A stretch of 64,000 bases of DNA from Bacteroidota bacterium (GTDB lineage Bacteria > Bacteroidota > Bacteroidia > Cytophagales > Cyclobacteriaceae). Below, piece by piece: positions 8,438-17,637 of the stretch. The translations under genes and the position numbers were made by a program. Every line of letters starts with the position of its first letter. Position 1 is the stretch's first letter. The notes beneath the pieces were generated by a model. That model worked only from the letters and a program-made list of their open reading frames with translations, was not told the DNA's origin and made no database searches. The stretch spans positions 310,001 through 374,000 of the forward strand of contig JAFDYV010000003.1 in the NCBI GenBank assembly GCA_018267275.1. Direction: 5' to 3'.

Positions 8438-8637
8438 TTACAAGTTCCGTTTAACAGAGTTACACTAACCTTTTTCTTAACAGGGCACTTTGTTATAACC
8501 CAAATCTTGGCGTTTATTCTGGGGAAAGGTAAAATCACTCGTTTCACTACAAATTTCCTACACCTCATTACCCTTTGCTTGTGGGGGTGGCATCCGTTGG
8601 GCAGTTTTGTGCCGTATACGCAGTAAAAACAAAGTCT

Positions 8638-10077
8638 ATGGAGAAGCACAAGAAGCGGGCGATGATTGCAATAGGGGTGGCAGTGGCCATTGTGGTAGGG
8701 TTGGTAAGCACGGGCCACGCCCAAACGGAAGTCTATACTTCTAACAGCCGCACCACCAACTACCGCACCAGCAACGGGGTGAGCAGCTTTAGTGTGGAGG
8801 TGCGCGGCAAAATTGAGTTGACTGAAGATGACCGCGACATCAAAAGCATGTCGCCCGATGGATACCTGGAAATAAAAAAGACGGTGTTTGGCAGCAGGCG
8901 CAGCTTGGTGGTGAAGCCCGCGGGCAACACGCTGAAGAGCGAATACTACGAAGGCCGCGAACTGATTCCGTTTGAGCCTGAAGGCCGCAGGTGGATGAAC
9001 GAGATTTTGCCTGAGATGGTGCGCGCCACCACCATTGGTGCGGAAAGTCGCGTAAACCGCTTTTACCGTAACGGTGGCGTAAATAGTGTGCTGGATGAAA
9101 TCAATCGGTTAGAGAGCGACCATGTGAAGGCGCACTACGCCAAAATTTTAACTTCATTGAATTTAACGGCCAAAGATTACCCAACCGTAGTTTCGCGCGT
9201 AGCGCAATCCATTGACTCGGACCACTACCTATCTGAGTTTTTGCGCAACAACTTGCAAAAATTAGTGTCCACCAAAGAATCGGCCGATGCGGTGTTTACC
9301 GCCACGAACAAAATGGAGAGCGACCACTACAAGGCAGAAGTAATCAAAGACGCCTTGCGCATACAAGCGGCCTCGCCAGAGTCGCTGCGCATTGTGTTGC
9401 AAGCCGCAGGCAAAATGGAAAGCGACCATTATAAAACCGAGGTGCTGACGAGCATGTTGCGCCAAAGCGCCATCAGCGATGCCACCATTGCCGAGTTGTT
9501 GGCGTCCGCCCGCTCAATTGATTCGGATCATTACCGCACCATTGTCATCAACCGTGCGCTGGATAAACCTAATTTATCGCAGGTCTCGTACCAAAAAGCA
9601 CTGGAAGCGGTGCAGGGCATTGAGAGCGACCACTACAAAACAGAAGTGATGCGCCACCTACTACGCGGAAAAATTGCAGGCGACCAGGTGAAAACATTGG
9701 TGACCTTAAGTGGAAGCGTAGACTCTGACCACTATGTAACGGAAATCATGAAAGAGGTATTGGAAACGCAAGACTTGAGCGATGCTGACTTCAAATTGCT
9801 GATGACGCGTGTAGAAACTGTCGACAGCGACCACTATGCGTCCCAAATCTTAAAGGCTGCTTTGGATAGCCGCAATATGAACAGCGCTAAGTTGCTAACC
9901 GTGCTGCAGGCGGCAGGGCATATCGATTCTGACCATTACATTTCTGAAGTGCTGCTGGATGCGGCCGAGCAAGTGCGTACAGGTAGTGCCGAATTAAAAG
10001 AAGCCTATCGCGCTACCGCCAAGAAGATTGACTCAGACGTGTATTATGGAAGGGTGATCAAGGCGATTGACCGCTAA
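8638..10077 (+). CDS. exported protein with ten SDHY repeats (alpha-solenoid-like)
   Basis: The function is not recognised. The protein is 479 residues from the ATG at 8638; an upstream TTG at 8575 adds residues before the signal and is not favoured. It has a basic N-terminus, a hydrophobic segment (about 9-24), a signal end GHAQ and a beta-rich domain of about 100 residues. Ten repeats follow in register every 33-35 residues (residues about 160-466), each with a core of the form [I/V/M/L][D/E]SDHY-x3-[V/I][L/I/M]. The first (SDHVKAHY) and last (SDVYYG) are degenerate. The 34-residue period suggests paired helices, as in HEAT/TPR-like solenoids. Similar repeats occur in Bacteroidota proteins near sensor genes, and a LytS/LytTR set follows here. 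Confidence 0.8.
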   Translation: MEKHKKRAMIAIGVAVAIVVGLVSTGHAQTEVYTSNSRTTNYRTSNGVSSFSVEVRGKIELTEDDRDIKSMSPDGYLEIKKTVFGSRRSLVVKPAGNTLKSEYYEGRELIPFEPEGRRWMNEILPEMVRATTIGAESRVNRFYRNGGVNSVLDEINRLESDHVKAHYAKILTSLNLTAKDYPTVVSRVAQSIDSDHYLSEFLRNNLQKLVSTKESADAVFTATNKMESDHYKAEVIKDALRIQAASPESLRIVLQAAGKMESDHYKTEVLTSMLRQSAISDATIAELLASARSIDSDHYRTIVINRALDKPNLSQVSYQKALEAVQGIESDHYKTEVMRHLLRGKIAGDQVKTLVTLSGSVDSDHYVTEIMKEVLETQDLSDADFKLLMTRVETVDSDHYASQILKAALDSRNMNSAKLLTVLQAAGHIDSDHYISEVLLDAAEQVRTGSAELKEAYRATAKKIDSDVYYGRVIKAIDR

Positions 10078-10102
10078 AATCAGTCTACAGTAGCTTTGAA
10101 TT

Positions 10103-10211
10103 CCCTCACCCCAAATAGTTTACCTGTGCACGCAGCCACCAAGTCCCCCTCTCCCTCGGGAGAGGGGCCCAGATAACTTTCGCTAACAGACAAGTTTTTT
10201 TGGGTGAGGGG
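10103..10211. repeat. REPIN-like nested palindrome, copy 1
   Basis: Outer arms CCCTCACCCC (10103-10112) and GGGTGAGGG (10202-10210) enclose a perfect inner hairpin CCCCTCTCCC (10146-10155) / GGGAGAGGGG (10158-10167). A second element with the same nested design lies at 11338-11444; the two flank the kinase gene at 10274. This CCCTCTCC/GGTGAGGG palindrome resembles the widespread REP-type intergenic elements. Confidence 0.7.
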
Positions 10212-10273
10212 AAATCAAAGAGCTACGTTTTCGCAACAACTAAATTCAAAAATAAGTTTTACTTTACATACGG

Positions 10274-11332
10274 ATGAAGCAATACTTTACCAGCATACTC
10301 AAGTGGGACTCGCGCAGGTTGCTTTGGCGCGTACTGGCATGCTCAGTACTGGGTTGCTTGTTTTATGTTTATCTGCACTTCAGCGCTTCGGGCCAAGTGC
10401 CAGCATTGGATGAACATTACCAACGATACTTGCTGGCCATCTTGAGTACCAACCTGCTCGGCTTTGTGCTGTTGCAGGTAGATGGATTGCTCAATTTATG
10501 GATTCAATGGAAGACTAACTTCCTGCTCCGTTTTTTGGTGGGCTTTGTACTCAATGGGGCGATTGCCGTAGCGTTGATGTTTGTGGTAGGTAAGTACGCA
10601 CTACACACCAACGAAGAGGAGTTGCTGAAGCTCTGCATTTTATACGAAATCTCCGTTTTTGTGTACGAGATTTTTTACGGCTGGTTCTATTCATATCGCC
10701 ACTATGCCGTTCGGCAAGTGGATGAACTAAAATCAGAGCGCCTGCAATTGGAGTTGCAGTTTGAGAGTTTGAAAAGCCAAATCAGTCCACACTATTTGTT
10801 CAATTGCCTCAACACGATTTCTTCGTTGTTGTTTAAGGACAGTCGTTTGGCAGAAGAATTCATTCGTAGAATGGCAGATACTTTTCGCTATGTGGTAAAC
10901 AACCAAAAGCAACAACTGGTGTTGCTGCGCGAGGAATTGGATTTTGTACGGTCATATTGCTTTCTGTTGCAAGTAAGGTTTGAGCAACATTTAAAGTTAG
11001 AAGTAAATCTACCCAAGAGCTTGATGGAAACACAAATCCCCCCGCTGGCACTACAGATGTTGGTAGAAAACGCGGTGAAGCATAACCAAATTTCGAAAGA
11101 ACACGAGTTGGTGGTCTACATTTCAGCCATCGACAATACGCACATTAGCATAACCAACACCAAAACAAAAGCGATCAACCCAACACAGAGTTTCAAGGTC
11201 GGTTTGGATAACATAAGGCAGCGCTATCTATTCTTCACCGAAGAAAAGGTAACGGTTCGTGATGACGAAAAGTTTTCGGTTTTATTGCCGGTGATTAAAA
11301 AAAATACAACGAAAGAAAACTCTCAGCAGTAA
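10274..11332 (+). CDS. LytS/YehU-type sensor histidine kinase
   Basis: A 352-residue kinase of the His_kinase family. About four membrane segments occupy residues 15-135 (including ACSVLGCLFYVYLHF and FVLNGAIAVALMFVVG), followed by a coiled linker (ELKSERLQLELQFESL). The H-box is LKSQISPHYLFNCLNTISSLL with His173. The N-box LQMLVENAVKHNQI and the G-box region VGLDNIRQRYLFF are intact. It is separated by 130 bp, containing a REPIN-like element, from a paralogue that has lost these residues. It is then followed by the LytTR regulator, suggesting a three-protein signalling set. Confidence 0.9.
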   Translation: MKQYFTSILKWDSRRLLWRVLACSVLGCLFYVYLHFSASGQVPALDEHYQRYLLAILSTNLLGFVLLQVDGLLNLWIQWKTNFLLRFLVGFVLNGAIAVALMFVVGKYALHTNEEELLKLCILYEISVFVYEIFYGWFYSYRHYAVRQVDELKSERLQLELQFESLKSQISPHYLFNCLNTISSLLFKDSRLAEEFIRRMADTFRYVVNNQKQQLVLLREELDFVRSYCFLLQVRFEQHLKLEVNLPKSLMETQIPPLALQMLVENAVKHNQISKEHELVVYISAIDNTHISITNTKTKAINPTQSFKVGLDNIRQRYLFFTEEKVTVRDDEKFSVLLPVIKKNTTKENSQQ

Positions 11333-11337
11333 TGTCT

Positions 11338-11444
11338 CCCTCACCCAACAAAACTCATCAATCAGCACAGCCTATCTTGGCCCTCTCACTGGGGAGAGGG
11401 GTAACACGCGCGCATAGATTGATAAATTCTACCTGGGGTGAGGG
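11338..11444. repeat. REPIN-like nested palindrome, copy 2
   Basis: Outer arms CCCTCACCC (11338-11346) and GGGTGAGGG (11436-11444) enclose an inner hairpin CCCTCTC (11381-11387) / GAGAGGG (11394-11400). Length and nesting match the element at 10103-10211. It separates the active kinase gene from the degenerate one. Confidence 0.7.
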
Positions 11445-11462
11445 AAAAAGAAAAAATGATTT

Positions 11463-12512
11463 ATGACCAGGCTCTTTGTCCATAATCCTTTTTTTCGCCT
11501 GCTATCGGGTTTGGTAGTTGGGGTGATGGTTTATTTGTTGATTTTACTCATCAACAACACCATTGCAAATGTCGAAACCATCTTCAACAACGAAGAGCTA
11601 TACGTGTGCATTGGGTTAAGTTACATTTCCTTTGAATCCATGCGGCTGGTGGTGTTGGTGCTCAGGCGCTTTGTAGCCACTCAGCAGAACGGTCGTCATA
11701 TTTTGTTACAAACTATTGCCACACTCTGTGTATCATTGGCGTTGGTTACGCTGGCCATTTCGCTTTACTTTAAATTCCTCCTGGGTTTTTCTATTGGTAG
11801 CAGTGAGTTGAACTTATTTTTAGCGATTTACTTCTTTGTGGGATTGCTGTATAATTTGCTTTACTTCTCGCAGTACTATCTGCAACTGGAAAACAAAGAG
11901 CTGATTGCCGAAGAAACCAAACTGCGGGAAAAAATCGATGCCGACTTTTTTTCCTTCCGTAACGACATCAATCCCGACCTGTTGTATGAAAGCTTGGAAA
12001 ATCTCATCCTCACTATCCACCACGATTCTTTTTCGGCTGAAGAGCAAATTGATTATCTGGCAGGCGTTTATCGTTATACACTGGTCAACCGCCACAAAGA
12101 GCTAGTCAGCTATCAAGATGAATTGAATTCAGCCAAAAACCTATTGGCATTGCTGAACTATAAATATCGCGATTGTCTGCATTTAAAATCCAGCGTGCGC
12201 GATGATCACACCATTCATTTGATCCCTGGTTCTTTATTAATCACGATAGATGCCATTGTGCGCAACACCTTGATTTCAGAAAAATCGCCTCTTACCATTT
12301 TGATTTACGAAGAAGACGATTACATTGTGGTACAACATCAACTCAACGAAAAACTAATTGCGCACACCGCCAGCATGGACTCTTTTTTACGGCTACAACG
12401 CTCCTACTCCTTCTTTAGCGAAAATACTTTTGTGCAAGTGAAAGCAGGAAATCAGAATTATATCAAGTTCCCTGCAATAGGTGTCACTCAAAACGTAGAA
12501 GAACCAGTATGA
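11463..12512 (+). CDS. degenerate LytS-type histidine kinase (pseudokinase)
   Basis: A 349-residue paralogue of the preceding kinase with four or so membrane segments (about 12-32, 50-68, 81-105 and 118-138) and the same helical linker. The H-box reads RNDINPDLLYESLENLILT: Asp172 (codon GAC at 11976-11978) replaces the phospho-accepting His. The N-box has become ITIDAIVRNTLISEK, and no glycine-rich G-box is visible before the C-terminus (SFLRLQRSYSFF). The reading frame is intact over its whole length and overlaps the regulator by 4 bp (ATGA), so the gene is maintained. It probably acts as a non-catalytic partner, for example in heterodimers with the kinase at 10274; that role is inferred. 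Confidence 0.82.
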   Translation: MTRLFVHNPFFRLLSGLVVGVMVYLLILLINNTIANVETIFNNEELYVCIGLSYISFESMRLVVLVLRRFVATQQNGRHILLQTIATLCVSLALVTLAISLYFKFLLGFSIGSSELNLFLAIYFFVGLLYNLLYFSQYYLQLENKELIAEETKLREKIDADFFSFRNDINPDLLYESLENLILTIHHDSFSAEEQIDYLAGVYRYTLVNRHKELVSYQDELNSAKNLLALLNYKYRDCLHLKSSVRDDHTIHLIPGSLLITIDAIVRNTLISEKSPLTILIYEEDDYIVVQHQLNEKLIAHTASMDSFLRLQRSYSFFSENTFVQVKAGNQNYIKFPAIGVTQNVEEPV

Positions 12513-13291
12513 GCTTGCCGCTGAAAGTTGTGATTATTGAAGACGAAGCACCTGCCGCGGAAAAGCTGGAACGGTATTTACTCAAGTACAATCCCGAAAT
12601 CAAAATTCTCACGCGACTTGATTCCGTGAGCAGTTCAGTCACCTGGCTGGAAGATCATCAAACAGAAGCAGATTTGATTTTCATGGATGTACAGCTGACC
12701 GATGGCAAAAGTTTTGAAATCTTCAAGCAAGTGAAGGTAGTGAAGCCCGTTATTTTCATCACTGCTTATAACGAATACGCACTCGATGCCTTTAAGGTAA
12801 GCAGCATCGATTACCTGCTCAAGCCCGTCACGCTGGCCGACCTCACAGCCAGTCTGCAAAAAATGGAATCGCTGAGCGCGCAGTTGCGCTGGAGCGAATC
12901 AAAGAGCAGCCAGGTAGTAGAGGCGCTGGCAGGAAAAGATCGCAACATCAAAACCCGGTTCATGGTAAAGTTGGGTGATCACATCCGCTCGGTAACCACC
13001 GACCAAATCAGTTTGTTTTTTGCAGATGGCAGAGATGTTTATCTGATCACCGAACAACAAAAAAAATTTATCATCGACTACACCCTTGAAAACTTGGAAG
13101 AGGTTTTGGATACCAAGCAATTCTATCGACTTAATCGTTCGTACATCATCAACATAAACGCCATCCAAGATGTGGTAGTGTATTCAAACAGTAGGTTGAA
13201 GATTACGCCCAACATCAAATGGGAACAAGAAATTATTGTGAGCCGTGAAAAAGTGAGCGAGTTCAAGGAGTGGTTTGACGGAAAGGGTTAA
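12509..13291 (+). CDS. LytTR family response regulator
   Basis: A 260-residue regulator. The receiver domain has VVIIEDEAPAAEKL, phospho-acceptor Asp60 in LIFMDVQLTDG, Thr86-type residue in VIFITAYNEYALDAF and Lys105 in DYLLKPVTL. A linker of about 25 residues and a LytTR DNA-binding domain (about 150-258; FMVKLGDHIRSVTTDQISLFFADGRDVYLI, then FYRLNRSYIININAI) follow. The start overlaps the stop of the pseudokinase gene by 4 bp, so it is translationally coupled to that gene. Its phosphodonor is most likely the intact kinase at 10274. Confidence 0.92.
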   Translation: MSLPLKVVIIEDEAPAAEKLERYLLKYNPEIKILTRLDSVSSSVTWLEDHQTEADLIFMDVQLTDGKSFEIFKQVKVVKPVIFITAYNEYALDAFKVSSIDYLLKPVTLADLTASLQKMESLSAQLRWSESKSSQVVEALAGKDRNIKTRFMVKLGDHIRSVTTDQISLFFADGRDVYLITEQQKKFIIDYTLENLEEVLDTKQFYRLNRSYIININAIQDVVVYSNSRLKITPNIKWEQEIIVSREKVSEFKEWFDGKG

Positions 13292-13332
13292 CACCCATTG
13301 TCTCAGTTGTTGCTAATCATTAACTTTCCGTC

Positions 13333-14289
13333 ATGAACCGCATCGACCGACTGACGGCCATTCTCATTCAACTACAAACCAAGCGCATTGTTAAAGCGGA
13401 AGAAATCGCGCATCGGTTTGAAATCAGTTTGCGAACGGTATACCGCGATATAAAGGCACTGATGGAAGCGGGAGTCCCCATTGGCTCAGAGGCGGGTACT
13501 GGCTATTTTATTGTAGACGGTTTTCATTTGCCGCCTGTCATGTTTACACAAGATGAAGCCAGCTCCATGATGATGGCAGGAAAACTAGTGGAGCGGATGA
13601 CCGACCAATCGGTGCGCACTGCCTTTGAAAATGCATTGATGAAAGTGAAGGCTGTGTTGAATGAAGCCCAAAAAGATCATCTTGAAAGTCTACAGGCGCA
13701 CATAGAAGTACTGAAGCCCCACATGCAGTTGCCTGCGCAAGCTGGAAATCATTTGTCCGAATTACAAAAAGCAATTGCAGATAGGCGTGTAGTTGAATTT
13801 CAATACATCAACAACCAAAGTGAGCACACCTTGCGCGAGGTGGAGCCCATTGGCTTATTTTATTACAGTGCCGCTTGGCATCTGATTGCCTGGTGCCGGT
13901 TGCGTAACGGCTTTCGCGATTTTCGCAGCGACAGAATTGCCAATTTAAAAACCACTAACACCATTTTTTCGCCCAGAAGCATCTCTACGTTGCAAGAGTA
14001 CCTTAACAGTTTGCAGCAGTCGAACATAGAAATGAAATCAGCTACCCTGAACTTCAATTTGGAAGCTGCAAAGTACGTACACAACTCAAGGCACTATTTT
14101 GGTTTTGTATCTGAGGAAAAAAATGATGGCCGCGTACGGATGAAATTTCTAACAGTTGACTTAGAGATAATGGCGCGCTGGTTGTTGTCGTACGGAAAAG
14201 ATGTTGAGATTGAAAGTCCAATCGAACTGGTTGAGATTGTTACCGAGTTAATAGCAGAGTTGCACACGCACTATAACGTCAGCGTTTAG
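13333..14289 (+). CDS. YafY-like HTH/WYL-domain transcriptional regulator
   Basis: A 318-residue regulator with an N-terminal HTH_11 winged helix (MNRIDRLTAILIQLQTKRIVKAEEIAHRFEISLRTVYRDIKALMEAGVPIG) and a middle WYL domain (about 140-215; VEFQYINNQSEHTLREVEPIGLFYYSAAWHLIAWCRLRNGFRDFRSDRI). A C-terminal WCX-type extension runs to the end. WYL domains bind ligands, often nucleic-acid-related, and control stress or phage-defence genes; here no target is evident. It stands alone, 41 bp after the LytTR gene and convergent with the GH97 gene 7 bp away. Confidence 0.88.
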   Translation: MNRIDRLTAILIQLQTKRIVKAEEIAHRFEISLRTVYRDIKALMEAGVPIGSEAGTGYFIVDGFHLPPVMFTQDEASSMMMAGKLVERMTDQSVRTAFENALMKVKAVLNEAQKDHLESLQAHIEVLKPHMQLPAQAGNHLSELQKAIADRRVVEFQYINNQSEHTLREVEPIGLFYYSAAWHLIAWCRLRNGFRDFRSDRIANLKTTNTIFSPRSISTLQEYLNSLQQSNIEMKSATLNFNLEAAKYVHNSRHYFGFVSEEKNDGRVRMKFLTVDLEIMARWLLSYGKDVEIESPIELVEIVTELIAELHTHYNVSV

Positions 14290-14296
14290 CCGCCCA

Positions 14297-16363
14297 CTAT
14301 CTTAGCTCTTTAATGCTGATTGCGCAACCTCCACTTTTTGCCAAACCAATCTTTAGTTTTGATTTACTGGTAACGATTTTTTTTTCAATCTTAAATGCTT
14401 CAGGTTTTGTTTGCCAATCGGCATCTTCTGCATCGCGGTAAATAGTTGCCTCATATTTTTTATCTTTATCAAGAAAGCCAAGCTGCAAATCAAGTTCGCG
14501 ACTGTTTTCATCCGTAATGGCACCCAAATACCAATCGGATTTGTTCTTTGCCTTTCTGGCGATAGTTATGAAATCGCCCGGCTCTGCCTCAAGGATTTTC
14601 GTTTCATCCCAGTCTACCGGAACTTCAACGATAAATTGAAACGCATCCAAGTGTTTCTCATAGTTTTCGGGTAAGTCAGCTGCCATTTGCAATGGACTAT
14701 AAAGCGTAACATAAAGTGCCAACTGCTTGGCAAGGGTTGTGCGCACCACCTGTGTGCGTGAAGCTTCAAACTGGTTGAGCTTAAAATGAAACAGTCCGGG
14801 TGTAAAATCCATCGGGCCACCCACGAGCCTAGTAAATGGTAAAATAGTCGTGTGCTCTGGCGTGATGCCGAGCGCAGGCGCATTGTTAAATTCACTACCA
14901 CGCGCGGCCTCAGATGCCAGCCAATTAGGAAATGTTCGGTGCAAGCCAGTAGGGTGAACAGGTTCATGCGAATCTACCATCACGCGATATGCAGCAGCTT
15001 TTTCAATCACCCTTTGGTAATGGTTCACCATCCACTGACCGTCATGGTGTTCACCCCGTGGAATGATCTTTCCAACATAACCAGTTTTTACGGTAGTCAT
15101 GTCATGGTCATTCATCAGTTGAAACGCCTTATCCATCCAACGTTCATAATTCGTTGCTGCACCGGATGTTTCGTGATGCATAATCAATCGAACGCCCTTC
15201 TCGTTAGCATACTTTGTCAATCCATCTAAGTCATAGTCCGGATATGGTGTTACAAAGTCAAAAACATTTTCTTTCCAGTTGCCAAACCAGTCCTCCCATC
15301 CTTGGTTCCAACCTTCCACCAATACACCATCAAACCGATGGCGGGCAGCAAAGTCAATATATTTTTTTACATTTTCTGTACTGGCTCCGTGCTTCTTGCT
15401 AGCCAAATCCCAACTGGCTTTGCCCACGTGCATTTCCCACCACATACCAACAAACTTTTGAGGCTTTATCCAACCCACATCTTTCATCTGAGTAGGTTCA
15501 TTCAAATTCAAAATAAGCTTTGAGCTGAGCACCTCCGTTGCTTTGTCCGTCACGATAATGGTACGCCAAGGCGACTTGGCTGGTGTTTGCAAATAGGCCT
15601 TGTTGCCCACGGCATCAGGCACAAGCTGTGCCGAAAATGTTGTGTTGGCTTTGTTCAACACCAGGTGCATGGCCGGAAAGTTGATCAGGGCAGCCTCGTG
15701 CAAATTGACGTACAAACCGTCAGCGCTTTTCATCATCAGCGGAGTTTGAACTGCGTTTTCACCGATCAAACTTTTTACTGCGATGTCAGGCTCTTTGTTA
15801 GCTGCTGCAATAGCATTAATATCGCTGAGCAAGGTAGTGTTGTAAGCATACTCGTTCGAATCATAGTCGCCCGGAATCCAAAAGGCCTGATGATTACCTA
15901 CCATCGCAAACTGTGTAAGCTCTTCTTGAATTACAAAATGCTTCAATGCCGGCTGTTCGGGAAACTCATATCGAAAACCAACGCCATCATCAAACACGCG
16001 AAACACCAAATTTAGCATGATGGAACGCGAGTCTGCCTGGCTCCGCAGCCTTATCACGATCTCCTTGTGATGATCTCTCACCTCGCTTACTTCACCCCAT
16101 AAAGGCTTCCAAACGTCATTGTAAGACGAAGAATCAACTGACACCACAGTATAATGCGAAAGTGTAAGCGCTGGCTTGCTCAACACAAATCCGAGCTGCG
16201 AAGGCCTCACCACAGGCGTACCTTTGTAAGCAACGCGGTAGGAAAGAAAATCTCCATTGGTTATTGTCAATTCTACCTTGCGCCCGGGTGAGCTTAGTTT
16301 AAATTGTTGGGCCGATGCCCAAATAGGCATAGCCGCCAACACTGCAATCACAAAACGAATCAT
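14297..16363 (-). CDS. glycoside hydrolase family 97, SusB-like inverting alpha-glucosidase
   Basis: A 688-residue periplasmic enzyme from the ATG at 16363 (an upstream start at 16411 would put 16 residues ahead of the signal peptide IRFVIAVLAAMPIWASAQ). It has the N-terminal beta-sandwich, a central TIM barrel and a C-terminal domain. The three glutamates of the inverting SusB group are visible: Glu398 in MHHETSGA, Glu467 in VDSHEP and Glu485 in LASEAARGSE. The place where retaining members have the catalytic Asp reads VKTGYVG. It therefore probably hydrolyses alpha-glucosides with inversion and calcium. No SusCD pair is nearby. It follows an OsmC gene by 51 bp. Confidence 0.93.
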   Translation of the reverse strand: MIRFVIAVLAAMPIWASAQQFKLSSPGRKVELTITNGDFLSYRVAYKGTPVVRPSQLGFVLSKPALTLSHYTVVSVDSSSYNDVWKPLWGEVSEVRDHHKEIVIRLRSQADSRSIMLNLVFRVFDDGVGFRYEFPEQPALKHFVIQEELTQFAMVGNHQAFWIPGDYDSNEYAYNTTLLSDINAIAAANKEPDIAVKSLIGENAVQTPLMMKSADGLYVNLHEAALINFPAMHLVLNKANTTFSAQLVPDAVGNKAYLQTPAKSPWRTIIVTDKATEVLSSKLILNLNEPTQMKDVGWIKPQKFVGMWWEMHVGKASWDLASKKHGASTENVKKYIDFAARHRFDGVLVEGWNQGWEDWFGNWKENVFDFVTPYPDYDLDGLTKYANEKGVRLIMHHETSGAATNYERWMDKAFQLMNDHDMTTVKTGYVGKIIPRGEHHDGQWMVNHYQRVIEKAAAYRVMVDSHEPVHPTGLHRTFPNWLASEAARGSEFNNAPALGITPEHTTILPFTRLVGGPMDFTPGLFHFKLNQFEASRTQVVRTTLAKQLALYVTLYSPLQMAADLPENYEKHLDAFQFIVEVPVDWDETKILEAEPGDFITIARKAKNKSDWYLGAITDENSRELDLQLGFLDKDKKYEATIYRDAEDADWQTKPEAFKIEKKIVTSKSKLKIGLAKSGGCAISIKELR

Positions 16364-16414
16364 GGCACGGGATGGCTTCACATGAAAGACGGTAACAGTG
16401 TAGTGGCGCAATCG

Positions 16415-16825
16415 CTACAGCAATTCAGCATCCGAACTAATCGCCACTTTTAACGCTTTGGAAATGATGCAATTTTTTTCCGCGCCTTTGGTCACTTCTT
16501 CAAATTGAGCAGCGGTGATGCCCGGTACTTTTCCTTTGATTGATAAGTGAATGCCGGTAACATCCAACCCTTCGAGTGTCAAGGTTGCTATCGTGTCAAG
16601 CGAAGTAGGCACAATCCCTTTTTGCACAAGCGTAGCACTGACGGCCATCGTAAAGCAGCCGGCATGCGCGGCAGCCAATAGTTCTTCAGGGTTAGTGCCT
16701 ATGCCATCTTCGAATCTGGTTTTGAAAGAATACTGTGTGTTGTTCAATACGGTACTTTGCGATGAAATATTTCCTTTTCCGGTTTTCAAATCGCCTTCCC
16801 AATGTGCCGATGCTGTGCGTTTCAT
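16415..16825 (-). CDS. OsmC/Ohr family peroxiredoxin
   Basis: A 136-residue OsmC-like thiol peroxidase that reduces organic hydroperoxides. Both redox cysteines are present: one in AAAHAGCFTMAVSATL and one in GAEKNCIISKAL. The N-terminal ASAHWEGDLKTGKG and the NPEELLAAAHAGC motif are typical of the OsmC subgroup. The gene lies 38 bp after the HAD gene and 51 bp before GH97 on the same strand, so the three may be co-transcribed. Confidence 0.9.
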   Translation of the reverse strand: MKRTASAHWEGDLKTGKGNISSQSTVLNNTQYSFKTRFEDGIGTNPEELLAAAHAGCFTMAVSATLVQKGIVPTSLDTIATLTLEGLDVTGIHLSIKGKVPGITAAQFEEVTKGAEKNCIISKALKVAISSDAELL

Positions 16826-16863
16826 AAATTTATTTTTTTGTGTTTGATAATTCTAAGTCAAGT

Positions 16864-17637
16864 TTACCACCAAAGTAAAGGCAGTTTAATATCGTTCACC
16901 GAATCCACCACCATGTCGGGTTTAAAAGCAAAGCGTGAAAGGTTTTCTCTCTTCGTTACACCGCTTAAAACTAAAATCGTCTTATAACCCATTTGCACGC
17001 CTCCACGAATATCTGTGTCCATGGTATCACCAATAATGGTTGTCTCGGCCGTCTCTAATCCCAATGCTTTTCGCGCAGAGCGCATCATCACAGGGCTTGG
17101 TTTGCCCACCACAAAGGCTTTGATGCCGGTGGCTTCTTCAATCATCGCACTGGTGGCCGCAATCCCTAAGTTATCCCAACCTTTTTTCTTTGGCGATGGG
17201 TCGCGATTGGTAATCACAAATTTTGCGCCTGCCAAAATCATATCAACTGCTTTCTGTACCATCTCCAACGTAAAGTTTCTCCCCTCACCCAGCACAACAA
17301 AATCCGGGTCTGAGTTTACCAATGAAATTCCGTTTTCGTGCAGACTCGAAATCAAGCCTCCTTCCCCCAGCACGTACGCTGTTCCGTTGGGGATTTGACT
17401 GGCCAAAAATTTACCTGTGGCCATGGCGCTTGTGTACACATGTTCTTCAGTTACTGTAATTCCCATTTTTCCCAGTTTACGCACCGCATCGATGCGCGTG
17501 CGCTGGCTGTTATTGGTCATGAACATGAAGGGAACGTTATCTTTTAGTAAACGATTGATGAAAGCATCGGCTCCGGGAATCAGGGTATCGCCCCCATAAA
17601 TCACGCCATCCATATCAATCAATAAACCTTGCGCCAT
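16864..17637 (-). CDS. HAD-IIA family hydrolase (NagD-like phosphatase)
   Basis: A 257-residue cytoplasmic phosphatase. HAD motif I is LLIDMDGVIYGG (nucleophile Asp8, acid/base Asp10), motif II is FMTNNSQRTR, the motif III lysine lies in VVGKPSPVMM, and motif IV is IIGDTMDTDI. A C2-type cap lies between motifs II and III (about 80-170). Members dephosphorylate nucleotides, p-nitrophenyl phosphate or glycolytic by-products; the physiological substrate is not known. Confidence 0.9.
   Translation of the reverse strand: MAQGLLIDMDGVIYGGDTLIPGADAFINRLLKDNVPFMFMTNNSQRTRIDAVRKLGKMGITVTEEHVYTSAMATGKFLASQIPNGTAYVLGEGGLISSLHENGISLVNSDPDFVVLGEGRNFTLEMVQKAVDMILAGAKFVITNRDPSPKKKGWDNLGIAATSAMIEEATGIKAFVVGKPSPVMMRSARKALGLETAETTIIGDTMDTDIRGGVQMGYKTILVLSGVTKRENLSRFAFKPDMVVDSVNDIKLPLLWW

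Noticed and set aside
8434..8724. A 96-codon minus-strand frame in the gap before the SDHY-repeat gene
   Set aside because: It overlaps the start of that gene, lacks a signal or domain, and is convergent with the HxlR stop; no support.
9100..10030. Tandem repeats as a CRISPR-like array
   Set aside because: The units have a coding period of about 102 bp and encode the SDHY protein repeats in one open frame; the DNA is not exactly repeated and there are no spacers.
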